A stretch of DNA of 9,883 nucleotides from JAZFYD01 sp036443405 (GCA_036443405.1 JAZFYD010000146.1:1-9883), one strand, 5' to 3'; shown: positions 1-7,478, counted from the first letter of the stretch. Notes: generated by a model not told the origin, from the sequence alone. Made by a program: numbers and translations.

Positions 1-315
1 AAGCGCTACGGCGTGGATCTGCCTGATGTCTATGCTCGTCATCTCAAGCAACTGTTTCAAACGGGTGGCCGTCGCGAGACCGCCTACTCGTTTTTGTTTC
101 GAGTCAAAGGGGACTTGCGCGACCTCATCGCGCAGTGGACGGGGCAGCACCCCTACACGATCGAGCAGTTCATGAACGAGATGGCCAAGAGTTGTCGCGC
201 GCTCGGGCTTCGTCTCGCGCGCTCCGAGCGCGAAACGCGCCTCGATGTCGCGGTCCTGTTGACCGTGCAGGTGATGGACCACCTGCGAGAGGGAGGCATG
301 CTGGTCGCCTTATGA
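1..315 (+). CDS. C-terminal part of a putative zinc-binding metallopeptidase-family protein (5' truncated)
   Basis: The reading frame is open from the first base of the window, so the gene begins outside it; the 104 visible residues are its C-terminus, starting KRYGVDLPDVYARHLKQLF. The GTG at 13 is an internal valine, not a start. The segment is soluble and mostly helical by composition, rich in Arg and Leu, with no catalytic motif visible. From memory, the pattern 'YGVDLP-YxRHxxQLF ... RWTG.xxYTI' followed directly by a D-Ala-D-Ala-ligase-like gene resembles the tail of putative zinc-binding metallopeptidases whose HExxH motif lies further N-terminal; that assignment is tentative because the motif is not in the window. 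Its TGA stop (313-315) overlaps the ATG of the next gene (312-314) as ATGA, which implies translational coupling and a shared function with the downstream ligase. Confidence is high that this is coding and low for the family name. Confidence 0.6.
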   Translation, partial: KRYGVDLPDVYARHLKQLFQTGGRRETAYSFLFRVKGDLRDLIAQWTGQHPYTIEQFMNEMAKSCRALGLRLARSERETRLDVAVLLTVQVMDHLREGGMLVAL

Positions 316-1337
316 AGCCGCGGCGCGTCTTGGCGCTCGTGGGCCTCGGCCTGACGCCGCCGGATTCCCTCGACGGGAAGACGGACGAGCAGGTCGCCGA
401 GTTCAAGATGGAGTACGACGTGGTCGCCGCGCTACGCGGGCTCGGCCACGAGGTGCGCGTGCTCGAGTCGGGATACGAACTGCACAAGATCCGCGAGGCG
501 ATCGACGAGTTCAAGCCGCACATCGCCTTCAACATGCTGGAGGACTTCCACGGGCACGCCGTGTTCGACCAGAACGTCGTGAGCTACCTGGAGTTGCTCA
601 AGGTGCCCTACACGGGCTGCAACCCGCGCGGCCTGATGCTCGCCAAGGACAAAGCGCTCACGAAGAAGATCCTGACCTATCACCGGATACGTGTTCCGCG
701 GTTCGCGGTGTTCGCACGCGGGCGGCGGATTCGCGCGCGCCGAAACCTGAAGTACCCGGTCATCGTGAAGTCGCTGGTCGAGGAGTCGTCGACGGGGATC
801 TCGCAGGCGTCGATCGTGAAGGACGACGAACAGCTCAAGAAACGCGTGGAGTTCGTACACGAACAGATCGGGAGCGATGCCGTCGCCGAGGAGTACATCG
901 AGGGGCGCGAGCTCTATGTCGCGATCCTCGGAAATCGCCGGCTGCAAACGTTCCCGATCTGGGAGTTGGACCTGACCAACCTCCCCGACGGGGCACCGCG
1001 GATCGCGACGGCGAAGGTCAAGTACGACCTCGGGTACCAGAACAAGTACAAGATCGTCACGGGCGCGGCGACCGATCTCGCCGACGACGCGCGCGGCCGC
1101 ATCGCCCATATGTGCAAGCGTGTGTTTCGCACGCTGATGCTCAGCGGATATGCGCGCCTCGACATGCGCGTCGACGCCGAGGGAAACGTCTACGTCATCG
1201 AGGCGAACCCGAACCCGGACGTCAGCCACGACGAGGACTTCGCCGAATCCGCCGCCGCCGCGGGCCTGGGCTACGACGCACTGATCCACCGGGTGCTGTC
1301 CCTCGGCATGCGCTACCACACGTCCTGGGACGGGTGA
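312..1337 (+). CDS. ATP-grasp ligase, D-alanine--D-alanine ligase-like
   Basis: A 341-residue cytoplasmic ATP-grasp enzyme, predicted to activate a carboxylate by ATP-dependent acyl-phosphate formation and join it to an amine. Visible landmarks: an N-terminal preATP-grasp region (1-110) with YTGCNPRGLMLAKDK at 100-114; the ATP-binding lysine and serine-rich loop PVIVKSLVEESSTGIS at 149-164; EEYIEGRELYVAILG at 193-207; and the Mg-binding core with R282 and D284 in ARLD and E297/N299 in VIEANPNPD. These match Ddl positions in order, and the length is close to Ddl (about 300-370). The N-terminal Ddl signature (GGxSxExxxS) is absent, replaced by DGKTDEQVAEFKMEYDV, so a cell-wall D-Ala-D-Ala role is not assured; ligation of another small amino acid or peptide is equally possible. 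The start is the ATG in the ATGA overlap with the upstream gene, because codons further upstream in this frame are an Arg/Ala-rich shadow of that gene. Confidence 0.85.
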   Translation: MKPRRVLALVGLGLTPPDSLDGKTDEQVAEFKMEYDVVAALRGLGHEVRVLESGYELHKIREAIDEFKPHIAFNMLEDFHGHAVFDQNVVSYLELLKVPYTGCNPRGLMLAKDKALTKKILTYHRIRVPRFAVFARGRRIRARRNLKYPVIVKSLVEESSTGISQASIVKDDEQLKKRVEFVHEQIGSDAVAEEYIEGRELYVAILGNRRLQTFPIWELDLTNLPDGAPRIATAKVKYDLGYQNKYKIVTGAATDLADDARGRIAHMCKRVFRTLMLSGYARLDMRVDAEGNVYVIEANPNPDVSHDEDFAESAAAAGLGYDALIHRVLSLGMRYHTSWDG

Positions 1338-1430
1338 TTTCTCGGCGCAAGCTCCGCTGTTTCAGAACGCGGCGATCAAAGTCAAATCGACGCGAAAGCG
1401 GCTAGGGCCTCGTGCCAATAATCCCCGGCA

Positions 1431-2963
1431 GTGCGTGGGCGAAAATGGGGCGCGGCCTGGCTGGCCGCGATCGCGATATTTGTGGGTGGTGGCGCCTCGG
1501 TGGCCGAGGAACCGTCCCAGGATGACGCTGCAGGCACCGCGTCCTACCTGAAGGCGCTGGCGTTGCAGCGTAAGGGCAAGTGGAGCGTCGCCAAAAAAGC
1601 GTTCCGAAGGTTCCTGAAGGAACATCCGAACTCCGAACACGCGGCCGACGCGAAAAACCGCTCCGGGGACAACGCGTTTCTGGGCTGCGGCAAGATCTGG
1701 GAAGGCGGCCCGGCCGAGCGGCGCATCGACGTCGCGGTCATGGGCGACGGATTCACGATCGCGTCCGGGGACCAGAAACTCCAGGAGAAGTGGTCCAAAC
1801 TCTGCATCGACGTGCTCTTCAACGAGGCCGCGTTCGGGGAGTACCGCAACTACTTCAACATCCACTTCGTGCGGCTGGCGTCCCTGGAAGAGGGCGTCGA
1901 TCCGAAGCTGACCGCCGAACAGCGCCTGAAGCTCGATCGCAAGAACCGCTATCGTTCGCGCAAGAAGAAGTCGGATTACTCGACCGCGCTCGACTGCAAG
2001 GCGATGGGGCCGCAGGGCCAGGTGATGGCGGACCGCGGCCTTGTCCTCAAGTGGTTGGACATCGCGGCGCGCGAGAATCCCGGGGTTGCAGACGATCGGT
2101 TCGTGATCGCGTTCGCGCGTTTCGGGAAACTCGGAATGGGCGGCGGCGGTATCGCCAACGTCGGCCGTCCCGACAAGTCCGTCACGGTGCACGAGTTCGG
2201 CCACGCGTTTTCGCGGTTGCTCGACGAATATCAGGGCAACCCGAACGCGCCGACACCTCCGGCCCGCGCGATGATCAAGGCGCCCAACGCGTCGACCACG
2301 CCGGACCCCAAGAAGGTGCCGTGGGCGCACATGATCGAAAAACGCATCAAGGGTGTCGGCGTGCATGAGGGCGGCGCGACCTTCACCAAGGGCGTGTGGC
2401 GTCCCGCGCGAACCTGCGCGATGAACGCGGCCGGCGCCACATCGTTTTGTCCGGTGTGCCGTGAGGCGACGGTGCTCGTGATCTACGAGCACGTGAGCCC
2501 GGTCGACACGGTCGCGCCGCCGACCGAGCTCGAGGTGTCGGTGGTTGCCGGCGAGGACACGCGGCTCTTCGTGACCCCGATGGCGCCGCTGCGGCACAAG
2601 CTGGAAGTGACCTGGCACGTGTTGGCCGCGGACCCCGGGGAGCAGCCGGTGCTCGTGTCTGGAAGCCGGTCCGTCGAAAGTGCTTCGAAGCGCCGACCGT
2701 TCCGTCCGCGTGGGCCCCGTGCGCTCGAAGACCGTTCCGCGTTCGGTGAGCCGCCGCCGGGGACAAAGAGCAAGCTGGGCCTCGTGCAAAAGGGCAGCCG
2801 CAAGAAGCCCTGGCGCCACGCGTTCCGGATCGGCAAGCTCGAGCCGGGCCTGTACCGTGTCATCGCGCGCGTGCGGGACACAACGCGCTGGGTGGTGCGC
2901 GACCCGACGTATCTGCTCGAAGAGCGCGTGAGCTGGCTCGTGCGCGTTCGCCCCAAGCGGTAG
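1431..2963 (+). CDS. Secreted M64-family (IgA peptidase-like) zinc metallopeptidase with N-terminal TPR-like segment
   Basis: 510 residues. A signal peptide is clear: basic MRGRKW, hydrophobic AAWLAAIAIFVGGG, then SVA before EEPS (cleavage near residue 25), so the enzyme is exported. Residues 36-84 (SYLKALALQRKGKWSVAKKAFRRFLKEHP onward) look like one to one-and-a-half TPR helices. The catalytic domain runs from about 96 (RRIDVAVMGDGFT, the usual opening of M64 domains) to about 355. It holds HEFGHAFSRLLDEY at 254-267, with zinc-ligand H254/H258 and catalytic E255, and the conserved Cys cluster C329xM ... FCPVC (340-343) that is typical of this family. The C-terminal 365-510 is probably a beta-rich accessory domain interrupted by a basic, proline-rich insert (about 415-462). 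GTG at 1431 is the only start before the signal peptide: an in-frame TAA lies at 1419-1421 and the ATG at 1445 is out of frame. It acts outside the cytoplasm on unknown proteins. No strong ribosome site is visible. Confidence 0.88.
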   Translation: MRGRKWGAAWLAAIAIFVGGGASVAEEPSQDDAAGTASYLKALALQRKGKWSVAKKAFRRFLKEHPNSEHAADAKNRSGDNAFLGCGKIWEGGPAERRIDVAVMGDGFTIASGDQKLQEKWSKLCIDVLFNEAAFGEYRNYFNIHFVRLASLEEGVDPKLTAEQRLKLDRKNRYRSRKKKSDYSTALDCKAMGPQGQVMADRGLVLKWLDIAARENPGVADDRFVIAFARFGKLGMGGGGIANVGRPDKSVTVHEFGHAFSRLLDEYQGNPNAPTPPARAMIKAPNASTTPDPKKVPWAHMIEKRIKGVGVHEGGATFTKGVWRPARTCAMNAAGATSFCPVCREATVLVIYEHVSPVDTVAPPTELEVSVVAGEDTRLFVTPMAPLRHKLEVTWHVLAADPGEQPVLVSGSRSVESASKRRPFRPRGPRALEDRSAFGEPPPGTKSKLGLVQKGSRKKPWRHAFRIGKLEPGLYRVIARVRDTTRWVVRDPTYLLEERVSWLVRVRPKR

Positions 2964-3053
2964 CCGCGGTCATGGCGTTCCATCCGCGTGCGCTTAGGAT
3001 GACGCGCTGCCACCGGGATCGCGACGGGCGATTGCCGCTGCGGGGTTATCGCC

Positions 3054-3086
3054 ATCCGAGTTCTTTTTGCCACGCGCCACGCCTAC
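3054..3086 (+). other. Upstream in-frame coding extension of the glycosyltransferase lacking a canonical start
   Basis: These 11 codons read IRVLFATRHAY and join in frame to LPQQFGG of the annotated protein. The pattern is what a GT4 N-terminus normally looks like (MRxLFxTRxxxP...GG). The codon where Met would be expected is ATC (3054-3056). Back to the in-frame TGA at 3000-3002 there is no ATG, GTG, TTG or CTG. A GGGG run (3042-3045) lies 8 bases before ATC, while no ribosome site precedes the TTG at 3087. Either an AUC codon initiates translation or the sequence carries a base error or mutation (ATG to ATC) here. Confidence 0.6.
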
Positions 3087-4127
3087 TTGCCGCAACAGTT
3101 CGGGGGTGCGCAGTCGACCGTGCACGCGCTGTGCGACGGCCTCCGCGGCCGGGACATCGAGACCGCCGTTCTGGCGCGTCGTTCGTCGCGGGGCTGGCTC
3201 GGGGTTCGTTTCGATGTGTTGCGGCGGTTGCAGCCGCGTCGCCAGTGTGTCGTGGATCGCGCGGTCGGCTACCCGGTCTTTCGCGCGTTCTCTCCGGCCG
3301 ACGTCGTGGACGAGGCGCTCGAGCGATTCCGGCCCGACTCGGTCGTGATCCACGCCCACACGGGCATGGAGATGGCAGAGCGCGTTCTCGCGGCCGGAAA
3401 GCGGGCGGTGATCTGCGTGCGCGACACCCGCTTCGACGATCTCGGCGGTGAGATCCCGCGCCATGAAAATGCCGTGTACGTTGCGAACTCGGCGTTCACC
3501 GCGTCGAGTTTTCTGAAACGGTACGAATTGCATGCGGAGGTATCCCCACCGCTCGTCGATCCGGACCGGTATCGCGTGGAGGCCGGCGGCGATCGCGTCC
3601 TGTTCTTCAATCCGCATCCGCTCAAGGGTCTCGACACCGCGTTGCAGCTGGTGGCGCGCCGGCCGGACATCGAGTTCGACTTCGTCGAGACTTGGCCGTT
3701 GACGACCGAAGTGCGCGCGCGCTTGGCAGAGATCGTGCCGCGCCACGCCAACCTGACGCTGCATGCGCCGCGCAAGGATGTGCGCGAGTTCTATGCGCGA
3801 GCACGTTGCGTGATGATTCCCTCCCTGCAGGATCCTGAGCGGTGGGAGGAGGCGTGGGGCCGCGTCGCGACGGAGGCGCAGGTCAGCGGGATTCCCGCTC
3901 TCGCCACCAACGGCGGCGGCCTGCCCGAGTCCGTCGGACCGGGCGGCATCCTGGTCGATCCGTCGGCACCGTTCGATGCGTGGGAGGCCGGGCTGAGCCG
4001 TTTGTGCGACGACGACGCCGAGCACGCACGTTTGTCGGCGGCCGCGCTGGAGTACTCCCGCCGTGACGAGATCAAACCCGCGCGCATCATCGACGAGTTC
4101 ATCCGCGCGATCGATCCCGCGCGCTAG
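3087..4127 (+). CDS. GT4-type glycosyltransferase (group 1)
   Basis: 346 residues when counted from the TTG at 3087, the first canonical start codon in this frame. GT-B fold retaining glycosyltransferase that would transfer a sugar from an activated (nucleotide-linked) donor during glycan, exopolysaccharide or LPS synthesis. Evidence: the N-terminal acceptor-side loop QQFGGAQSTVHALCDGL; FFNPHPLKGLDTALQLV at 173-189, the usual opening of the donor domain; HAPRKDVREFYARARCVMIPS at 226-246; and the donor-site E-x7-E motif, E255 to E263, in WEEAWGRVATEAQVSGIPALATNGGGLPESV. The reading frame continues upstream without a stop to 3003, and residues encoded from 3054 (IRVLFATRHAYLPQQFGG) form the first beta-strand expected of the fold, so the true N-terminus is almost certainly about 11 residues earlier. 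No other polysaccharide genes are visible here, so acceptor and product are unknown. The stop is TAG at 4125-4127. Confidence 0.9.
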   Translation: MPQQFGGAQSTVHALCDGLRGRDIETAVLARRSSRGWLGVRFDVLRRLQPRRQCVVDRAVGYPVFRAFSPADVVDEALERFRPDSVVIHAHTGMEMAERVLAAGKRAVICVRDTRFDDLGGEIPRHENAVYVANSAFTASSFLKRYELHAEVSPPLVDPDRYRVEAGGDRVLFFNPHPLKGLDTALQLVARRPDIEFDFVETWPLTTEVRARLAEIVPRHANLTLHAPRKDVREFYARARCVMIPSLQDPERWEEAWGRVATEAQVSGIPALATNGGGLPESVGPGGILVDPSAPFDAWEAGLSRLCDDDAEHARLSAAALEYSRRDEIKPARIIDEFIRAIDPAR

Positions 4128-4147
4128 GGGATTGGGCGGAAAGAAAA

Positions 4148-4349
4148 TTACAGAGGCACGGAGACACGGAGGCGTTGCAGCGCGGCTCGTGTCGACTCCA
4201 TTTCGCTGAATTCCTGTTTCATTCGAACGTGGCGAACTCTCGGCCACGTCCCCGCTGACCCACGGAGACTCTCGAATGGAAAAGAGTGCCCGGCGTCCGG
4301 TCGACGTTTCGGCTCCTCTGCCGGCCTCCGTGCCTCAGTGTCTCTGTGG
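4148..4349. repeat. Non-coding element bounded by imperfect 26-bp inverted repeats
   Basis: The left arm (4148-4173, containing CAGAGGCACGGAGACACGG) and the reverse complement of the right arm (4324-4349, containing GCCTCCGTGCCTCAGTG) agree at 21 of 26 positions. Inside lies a second inverted pair, 4217-4226 with 4272-4281 (one G-T wobble), and within that a perfect 7-bp hairpin at 4227-4249. GTCGAC also occurs in both flanks between the outer and middle pairs. The nesting suggests a folded RNA or cruciform rather than a gene. Arms of the 'acagaggcac(a/g)gag' type recur in my memory in many unrelated environmental genomes, often giving spurious ORFs with NHRDTEARR or LRVSVPL; both strings can be read here. 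No transposase is present. It fills most of the 294-bp gap between the glycosyltransferase and the convergent transporter gene. Confidence 0.7.
4227..4249. repeat. Perfect hairpin at the centre of the inverted-repeat element
   Basis: ACGTGGC (4227-4233) pairs exactly with GCCACGT (4243-4249) around the 9-base loop GAACTCTCG. It stacks directly on the middle inverted pair, whose 5' half ends at 4226. No T-run follows, so it does not look like an intrinsic terminator. Confidence 0.6.
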
Positions 4350-4421
4350 TTCCAAAAACGAACCAGCAAAGAACTCGGCGGCTGGGGCCGTCCGGAACGC
4401 TCGTCTTGTGAATAATCCGGG

Positions 4422-6611
4422 CTAGTGCCGCTGGCGGACCTGGGCGATCGCCACGACGGGGCAGGCCGCGCCGCCGACCACCTCGCGCGCGAAGTCGCCG
4501 ATGAGGCGCCGGCGGCCGTGGCTGTTGCCGAGCCCGAGCACGACGAGGTCGGCCGTCTGCGATTGATCGATGATCGTCCCTGCCGGGTCGGAAGACCGCA
4601 CCATGAGACAGCTCGAATCGGGAAGACCGAGATCGTCGGCGTGCCGGAGGAGGCCGCGCCGAGCTTCCTTGTCGTCGCCGTCGTCGCCGACGACCTGCAG
4701 CAATCGTACGGCGCAGTTGCGCTCGCGCATCAACATGCCCAGGACGCGCGCGCGCAGCGGGTTGTGCGGGGAAGCCCCGGTCGCGACGGGCACCAGGACG
4801 GTCGACACGCTGTTCAACGACCAGCCCATCGGCGCGTTCAGCACCACGACATCGCAACGCGTGCCCTGGATGACTCCTTCGAGGAAATCCGTTCCCCCCT
4901 CGGCGTCCATGTTGCTCATGCCGAAGAGGATCGTCTCGGGCCGGCGTTCGGCGGCCGTTTGCACGATGACCTGCGGGGCGTTGGAAGCGAGCCTCACGAC
5001 ACCCTCGAACGGCCGACCGAGTTTGCTCGCCGCGCGGACGGCCATGCGCATCGCCGCCTCCACGCTCTTGTACGCGTCCTCCCCCGAATCCGGCCGCGCG
5101 GGATCGAATTCCGCGACGCCGAGGGCCAAGACGCGGCCGACACCCGGCGCGGCGAGCGCCTGGCCGAGATAAACGAGCGGTTCGGCGCTCTCCGGATTCG
5201 CGATGGGCACGAGAACGAGCGGCGCGCGTCCGCGCAACCGAATGAGATCCGCGTCGAAGGTCTCGGACCGTGCGGAGACCGTCCGCGCGCTGTGGCGCAG
5301 CTTGGTGAGGTAGAGGCCGCACCCGAGCATCAGCCACGCACAAACCACGAGCGACGCCTCGGGCACCTCGAACGCCTGGAAAAACGCGAGGCCGAGGCAA
5401 CACGTGATGCCTGCGATCGGTAGCAGCGGATAGAGCGGCGCGCGGAAACCCCGGCCCGGGCCGACGCGCATCCGCACCAACAAACCCGCGGCGTTCGCGA
5501 GGGCGAAGAGCACCAGGAACACGAGCGACGCGGCGGCGCCCGCAATACCGACGTCGCCGGTCACGATCACGATCAGCGCCACGAGCCCCGTGCTCAGATA
5601 CAGCGCGGACACCGGTGTGTCGCCCTTGAGCCGGCTCAGCCGCCGCGGCAGCGCGCGGTCGCGGGCCATCGCAAACGAAATGCGCGACGCCGCGAGCAGC
5701 GTCGCGGACAGCGCCGAAAATGTCGCGAGCAGTCCCGCGACGACAACAACCCACTCCCCGAATCCGCCGCCAAACCGCTTCGCCGCGACCGCGACCGCCA
5801 TCTCGCCGCGCGTTCCGAGGTCCTGCCAGGCGTCCGAACCGTTCTCCGGCCCGCCGACGGTCAGGATGACGAACAGGAGTCCCATGTAGACGACGAGCGT
5901 GATCCCGATGGACAGGAACATCGCGCGCGGGACGTTTCGCTCCGGATCCTTCACGTCCTCCGAGACGGCCGCGATGATCTCGTAACCCTCCAGCGCGATG
6001 AACGTGAATCCCATCGCCGACAGGACGCCGGTGAACCCGAAAGGCAGGAACGGGTCGAACGAATCGGTGACGCTCTTTGTCGATTCGCCGAGCGCCGCGA
6101 TGCCGAGGCCGATCAGGATCAGGAACGCGACCACCTTGGCGACCGAGATGAGGTTGCCCGCGCCCGCACCGCGAGTCGCGAGGATCACGGCGGAGACGCC
6201 CGCGCCCCCGACGGCGGCCACGACCGGGAACAGCGCCGGTAAATCGAAACCCGGCGCGAGTTTGTGGATCGTGTAGGCGGCGAAGCTCGCGAAACCGAGC
6301 GAGTAGAGCGCGCACGCGACGACGTAGGCGAACCAGAGCACCCAGCCGACGCCGAACGCCGCGTCGATCGGAAACACCTTCTTGGCGTAGACGTACGCGC
6401 CGCCGGCTTCGGGGAACACCGCCGCGAGCTCGGCGAACGCGAACGCGGTGATGAAGGTCACGACGCCGTTCAGAGCGAACGCGAGGATCGCGCCCGGTCC
6501 GGACACGTTCATCGCGACCCCGCAGAGCACGAAGATGCCCGCGCCCACCATCGCGCCGACACCGACCATGGTGGCCCCGAAGAGCCCGACCTTCCGATCC
6601 CGCTTACTCAA
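4422..6611 (-). CDS. APC-superfamily amino acid permease with C-terminal tandem universal stress protein domains
   Basis: 729 residues: an inner-membrane amino acid (or amine) transporter joined to a cytoplasmic nucleotide-binding regulatory tail. Residues 8-437 form about 12 membrane segments. GVGAMVGAGIFVLCG (17-31) is the unwound TM1 substrate-carboxylate site of APC transporters; FPEAGGAYVYAKKVF (66-80) and ALEGYEIIAAVSEDVKDPERNVPRA (206-230) are further family hallmarks. After a linker, USP domain 1 covers about 463-595 (APLVLVPIANPES ... CDVVVLNAP) and USP domain 2 about 603-725 (STVLVPVATG ... LVVLGLGNSHGRRRLIGDFA ... CPVVAIAQ). The second keeps most of the USP C-terminal motif but has GG where G-S/T is usual for ATP-binding members, so ATP binding is uncertain. 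The start is TTG at 6609-6611: an in-frame TAG lies five codons upstream and any ATG inside would cut TM1. No good Shine-Dalgarno is visible. The VOC gene lies 75 bp upstream on the same strand. Confidence 0.92.
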   Translation of the reverse strand: MSKRDRKVGLFGATMVGVGAMVGAGIFVLCGVAMNVSGPGAILAFALNGVVTFITAFAFAELAAVFPEAGGAYVYAKKVFPIDAAFGVGWVLWFAYVVACALYSLGFASFAAYTIHKLAPGFDLPALFPVVAAVGGAGVSAVILATRGAGAGNLISVAKVVAFLILIGLGIAALGESTKSVTDSFDPFLPFGFTGVLSAMGFTFIALEGYEIIAAVSEDVKDPERNVPRAMFLSIGITLVVYMGLLFVILTVGGPENGSDAWQDLGTRGEMAVAVAAKRFGGGFGEWVVVVAGLLATFSALSATLLAASRISFAMARDRALPRRLSRLKGDTPVSALYLSTGLVALIVIVTGDVGIAGAAASLVFLVLFALANAAGLLVRMRVGPGRGFRAPLYPLLPIAGITCCLGLAFFQAFEVPEASLVVCAWLMLGCGLYLTKLRHSARTVSARSETFDADLIRLRGRAPLVLVPIANPESAEPLVYLGQALAAPGVGRVLALGVAEFDPARPDSGEDAYKSVEAAMRMAVRAASKLGRPFEGVVRLASNAPQVIVQTAAERRPETILFGMSNMDAEGGTDFLEGVIQGTRCDVVVLNAPMGWSLNSVSTVLVPVATGASPHNPLRARVLGMLMRERNCAVRLLQVVGDDGDDKEARRGLLRHADDLGLPDSSCLMVRSSDPAGTIIDQSQTADLVVLGLGNSHGRRRLIGDFAREVVGGAACPVVAIAQVRQRH

Positions 6612-6686
6612 CGTGAGCGCAAGCTAACAGGCAGGTGAAACAGAATCGGACGTCGAAACGGGCTCAAACGGCAAGTTCCGCGGGAG

Positions 6687-7466
6687 CTACTCACCAGCAA
6701 GGGTAATCACGGAAAGCGCGGCCCCGGTCGGATCGTTCAAGACTGCGAAGCGCCCGACGTCGATGTCGGTCGGCGGGACGCAGACCTTCCCGCCAAGCTC
6801 CGTGGCCTTCGCGCATGCAGCGTCGCAGTCCTCAACAGCCACGTAGGCCATCCAGTGGCTCGGGATGTCGCCCCACTCTTTTGTCATCTGGAGCATGCCC
6901 GCGACAAAGGTCTCGCCGATCGAGAAGACGGTGTAGTTCGTGCCGCTCATCTCCCGGGTTGTGGAGGACCAGGAAAAGAGCTCCGCGTAGAAGCGGCCCG
7001 CGCCGTCGGCATCGCGAGTCGCCAACTCGTTCCAGCAAAACGAACCGGGCCGCCGGTCGGATCGTGCTGCGCCGACGTGCTCCGAGCCCTTGAAAAGCGC
7101 GAACATGGCGCCGACCGAATCACGCACGATGCTCATGCGCCCGACACCGGGGACATCCATCGGCTCCGTCACGACCATGCCGCCGAGCCCTGTCGCCCGT
7201 TCGGTGAACGCATCGACGTCCTCGACATGAACATAGGCGAGCCAGTGCGGCGGCACGCCCTCGAATATCTCGCCGGACATCTCGTATCCACCGGCCACGT
7301 ACTCGCCGCCGAAATGAAAGAGCGAGTAGACCCCGCCCTGGGCCATGGCGGACTCCTCGATATCCCATCCGAACAGCGCCGCGTAGAAGGCCTTCGCCCT
7401 ATCGACGTCACGTGTTGCAAGTTCGTTCCAGCAGAACTCGCCTGTTTGATAGTTGCTTGCGGACAT
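6687..7466 (-). CDS. Tandem VOC (glyoxalase/bleomycin-resistance fold) protein
   Basis: 259 residues, soluble, made of two homologous VOC domains. Domain 1 (about 10-126) opens GEFCWNELATRDVDRAKAFYAALFGW and domain 2 (about 142-256) opens GSFCWNELATRDADGAGRFYAELFSW; both contain a P-HW-AYV-VEDVDA-type strand (73-86 and 202-215) and end with a D-x-G-A strand (DSVGAMFALF, DPTGAALSVI). This internal duplication forms one complete two-domain active-site unit, common for this subfamily. Members are often metal-dependent, but the chemistry here (hydratase, lyase, isomerase or binding protein) cannot be told from sequence; similarity to the CWNELAT-type group, usually annotated only as 'VOC family protein' or 'hydroxylase', is from memory. 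The ATG start is secured by a strong GGAGGAG site (complement of 7472-7478) with 5-base spacing. It is divergent from the sensor gene and in the same direction as the transporter, 75 bp apart. Confidence 0.92.
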   Translation of the reverse strand: MSASNYQTGEFCWNELATRDVDRAKAFYAALFGWDIEESAMAQGGVYSLFHFGGEYVAGGYEMSGEIFEGVPPHWLAYVHVEDVDAFTERATGLGGMVVTEPMDVPGVGRMSIVRDSVGAMFALFKGSEHVGAARSDRRPGSFCWNELATRDADGAGRFYAELFSWSSTTREMSGTNYTVFSIGETFVAGMLQMTKEWGDIPSHWMAYVAVEDCDAACAKATELGGKVCVPPTDIDVGRFAVLNDPTGAALSVITLAGE

Positions 7467-7471
7467 CGTTT

Positions 7472-7478
7472 CTCCTCC
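7472..7478 (-). promoter_or_regulatory. Strong ribosome binding site of the VOC gene
   Basis: Read on the minus strand this is GGAGGAG, 5 bases before the ATG at 7464-7466. It is one of the two clear Shine-Dalgarno sites in the window (the other precedes the zinc-ribbon gene) and fixes the VOC start. Confidence 0.8.

Noticed and set aside
135..311. Upstream extension of the ligase frame
   Set aside because: The extra residues are an Arg/Ala-rich shadow of the preceding gene, and the ATG in the ATGA overlap fits the family N-terminus (MKPRRVLALVGLG).
1362..2819. Long open frame (485 codons) antisense to the M64 peptidase
   Set aside because: It is Arg/His-rich without any domain, and the opposite strand has a clear signal peptide and HExxH motif. 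It is a by-product of high GC.
2972..3451. Plus-strand frame starting with ATG before the glycosyltransferase, possibly giving it a start by frameshift
   Set aside because: Its translation has no resemblance to a glycosyltransferase N-terminus and continues as a basic shadow; the true coding signal lies in the other phase from 3054.
4148..4369. 73-codon minus-strand frame inside the inverted-repeat element
   Set aside because: Its ends (NHRDTEARR, LRVSVPL) are just translations of the repeat arms; such peptides are familiar spurious ORFs.
4219..6315. Long open frame (698 codons) on the same strand as the transporter in another phase
   Set aside because: Very Arg-rich, no membrane segments or motifs; the overlapping frame is a textbook APC-USP protein.
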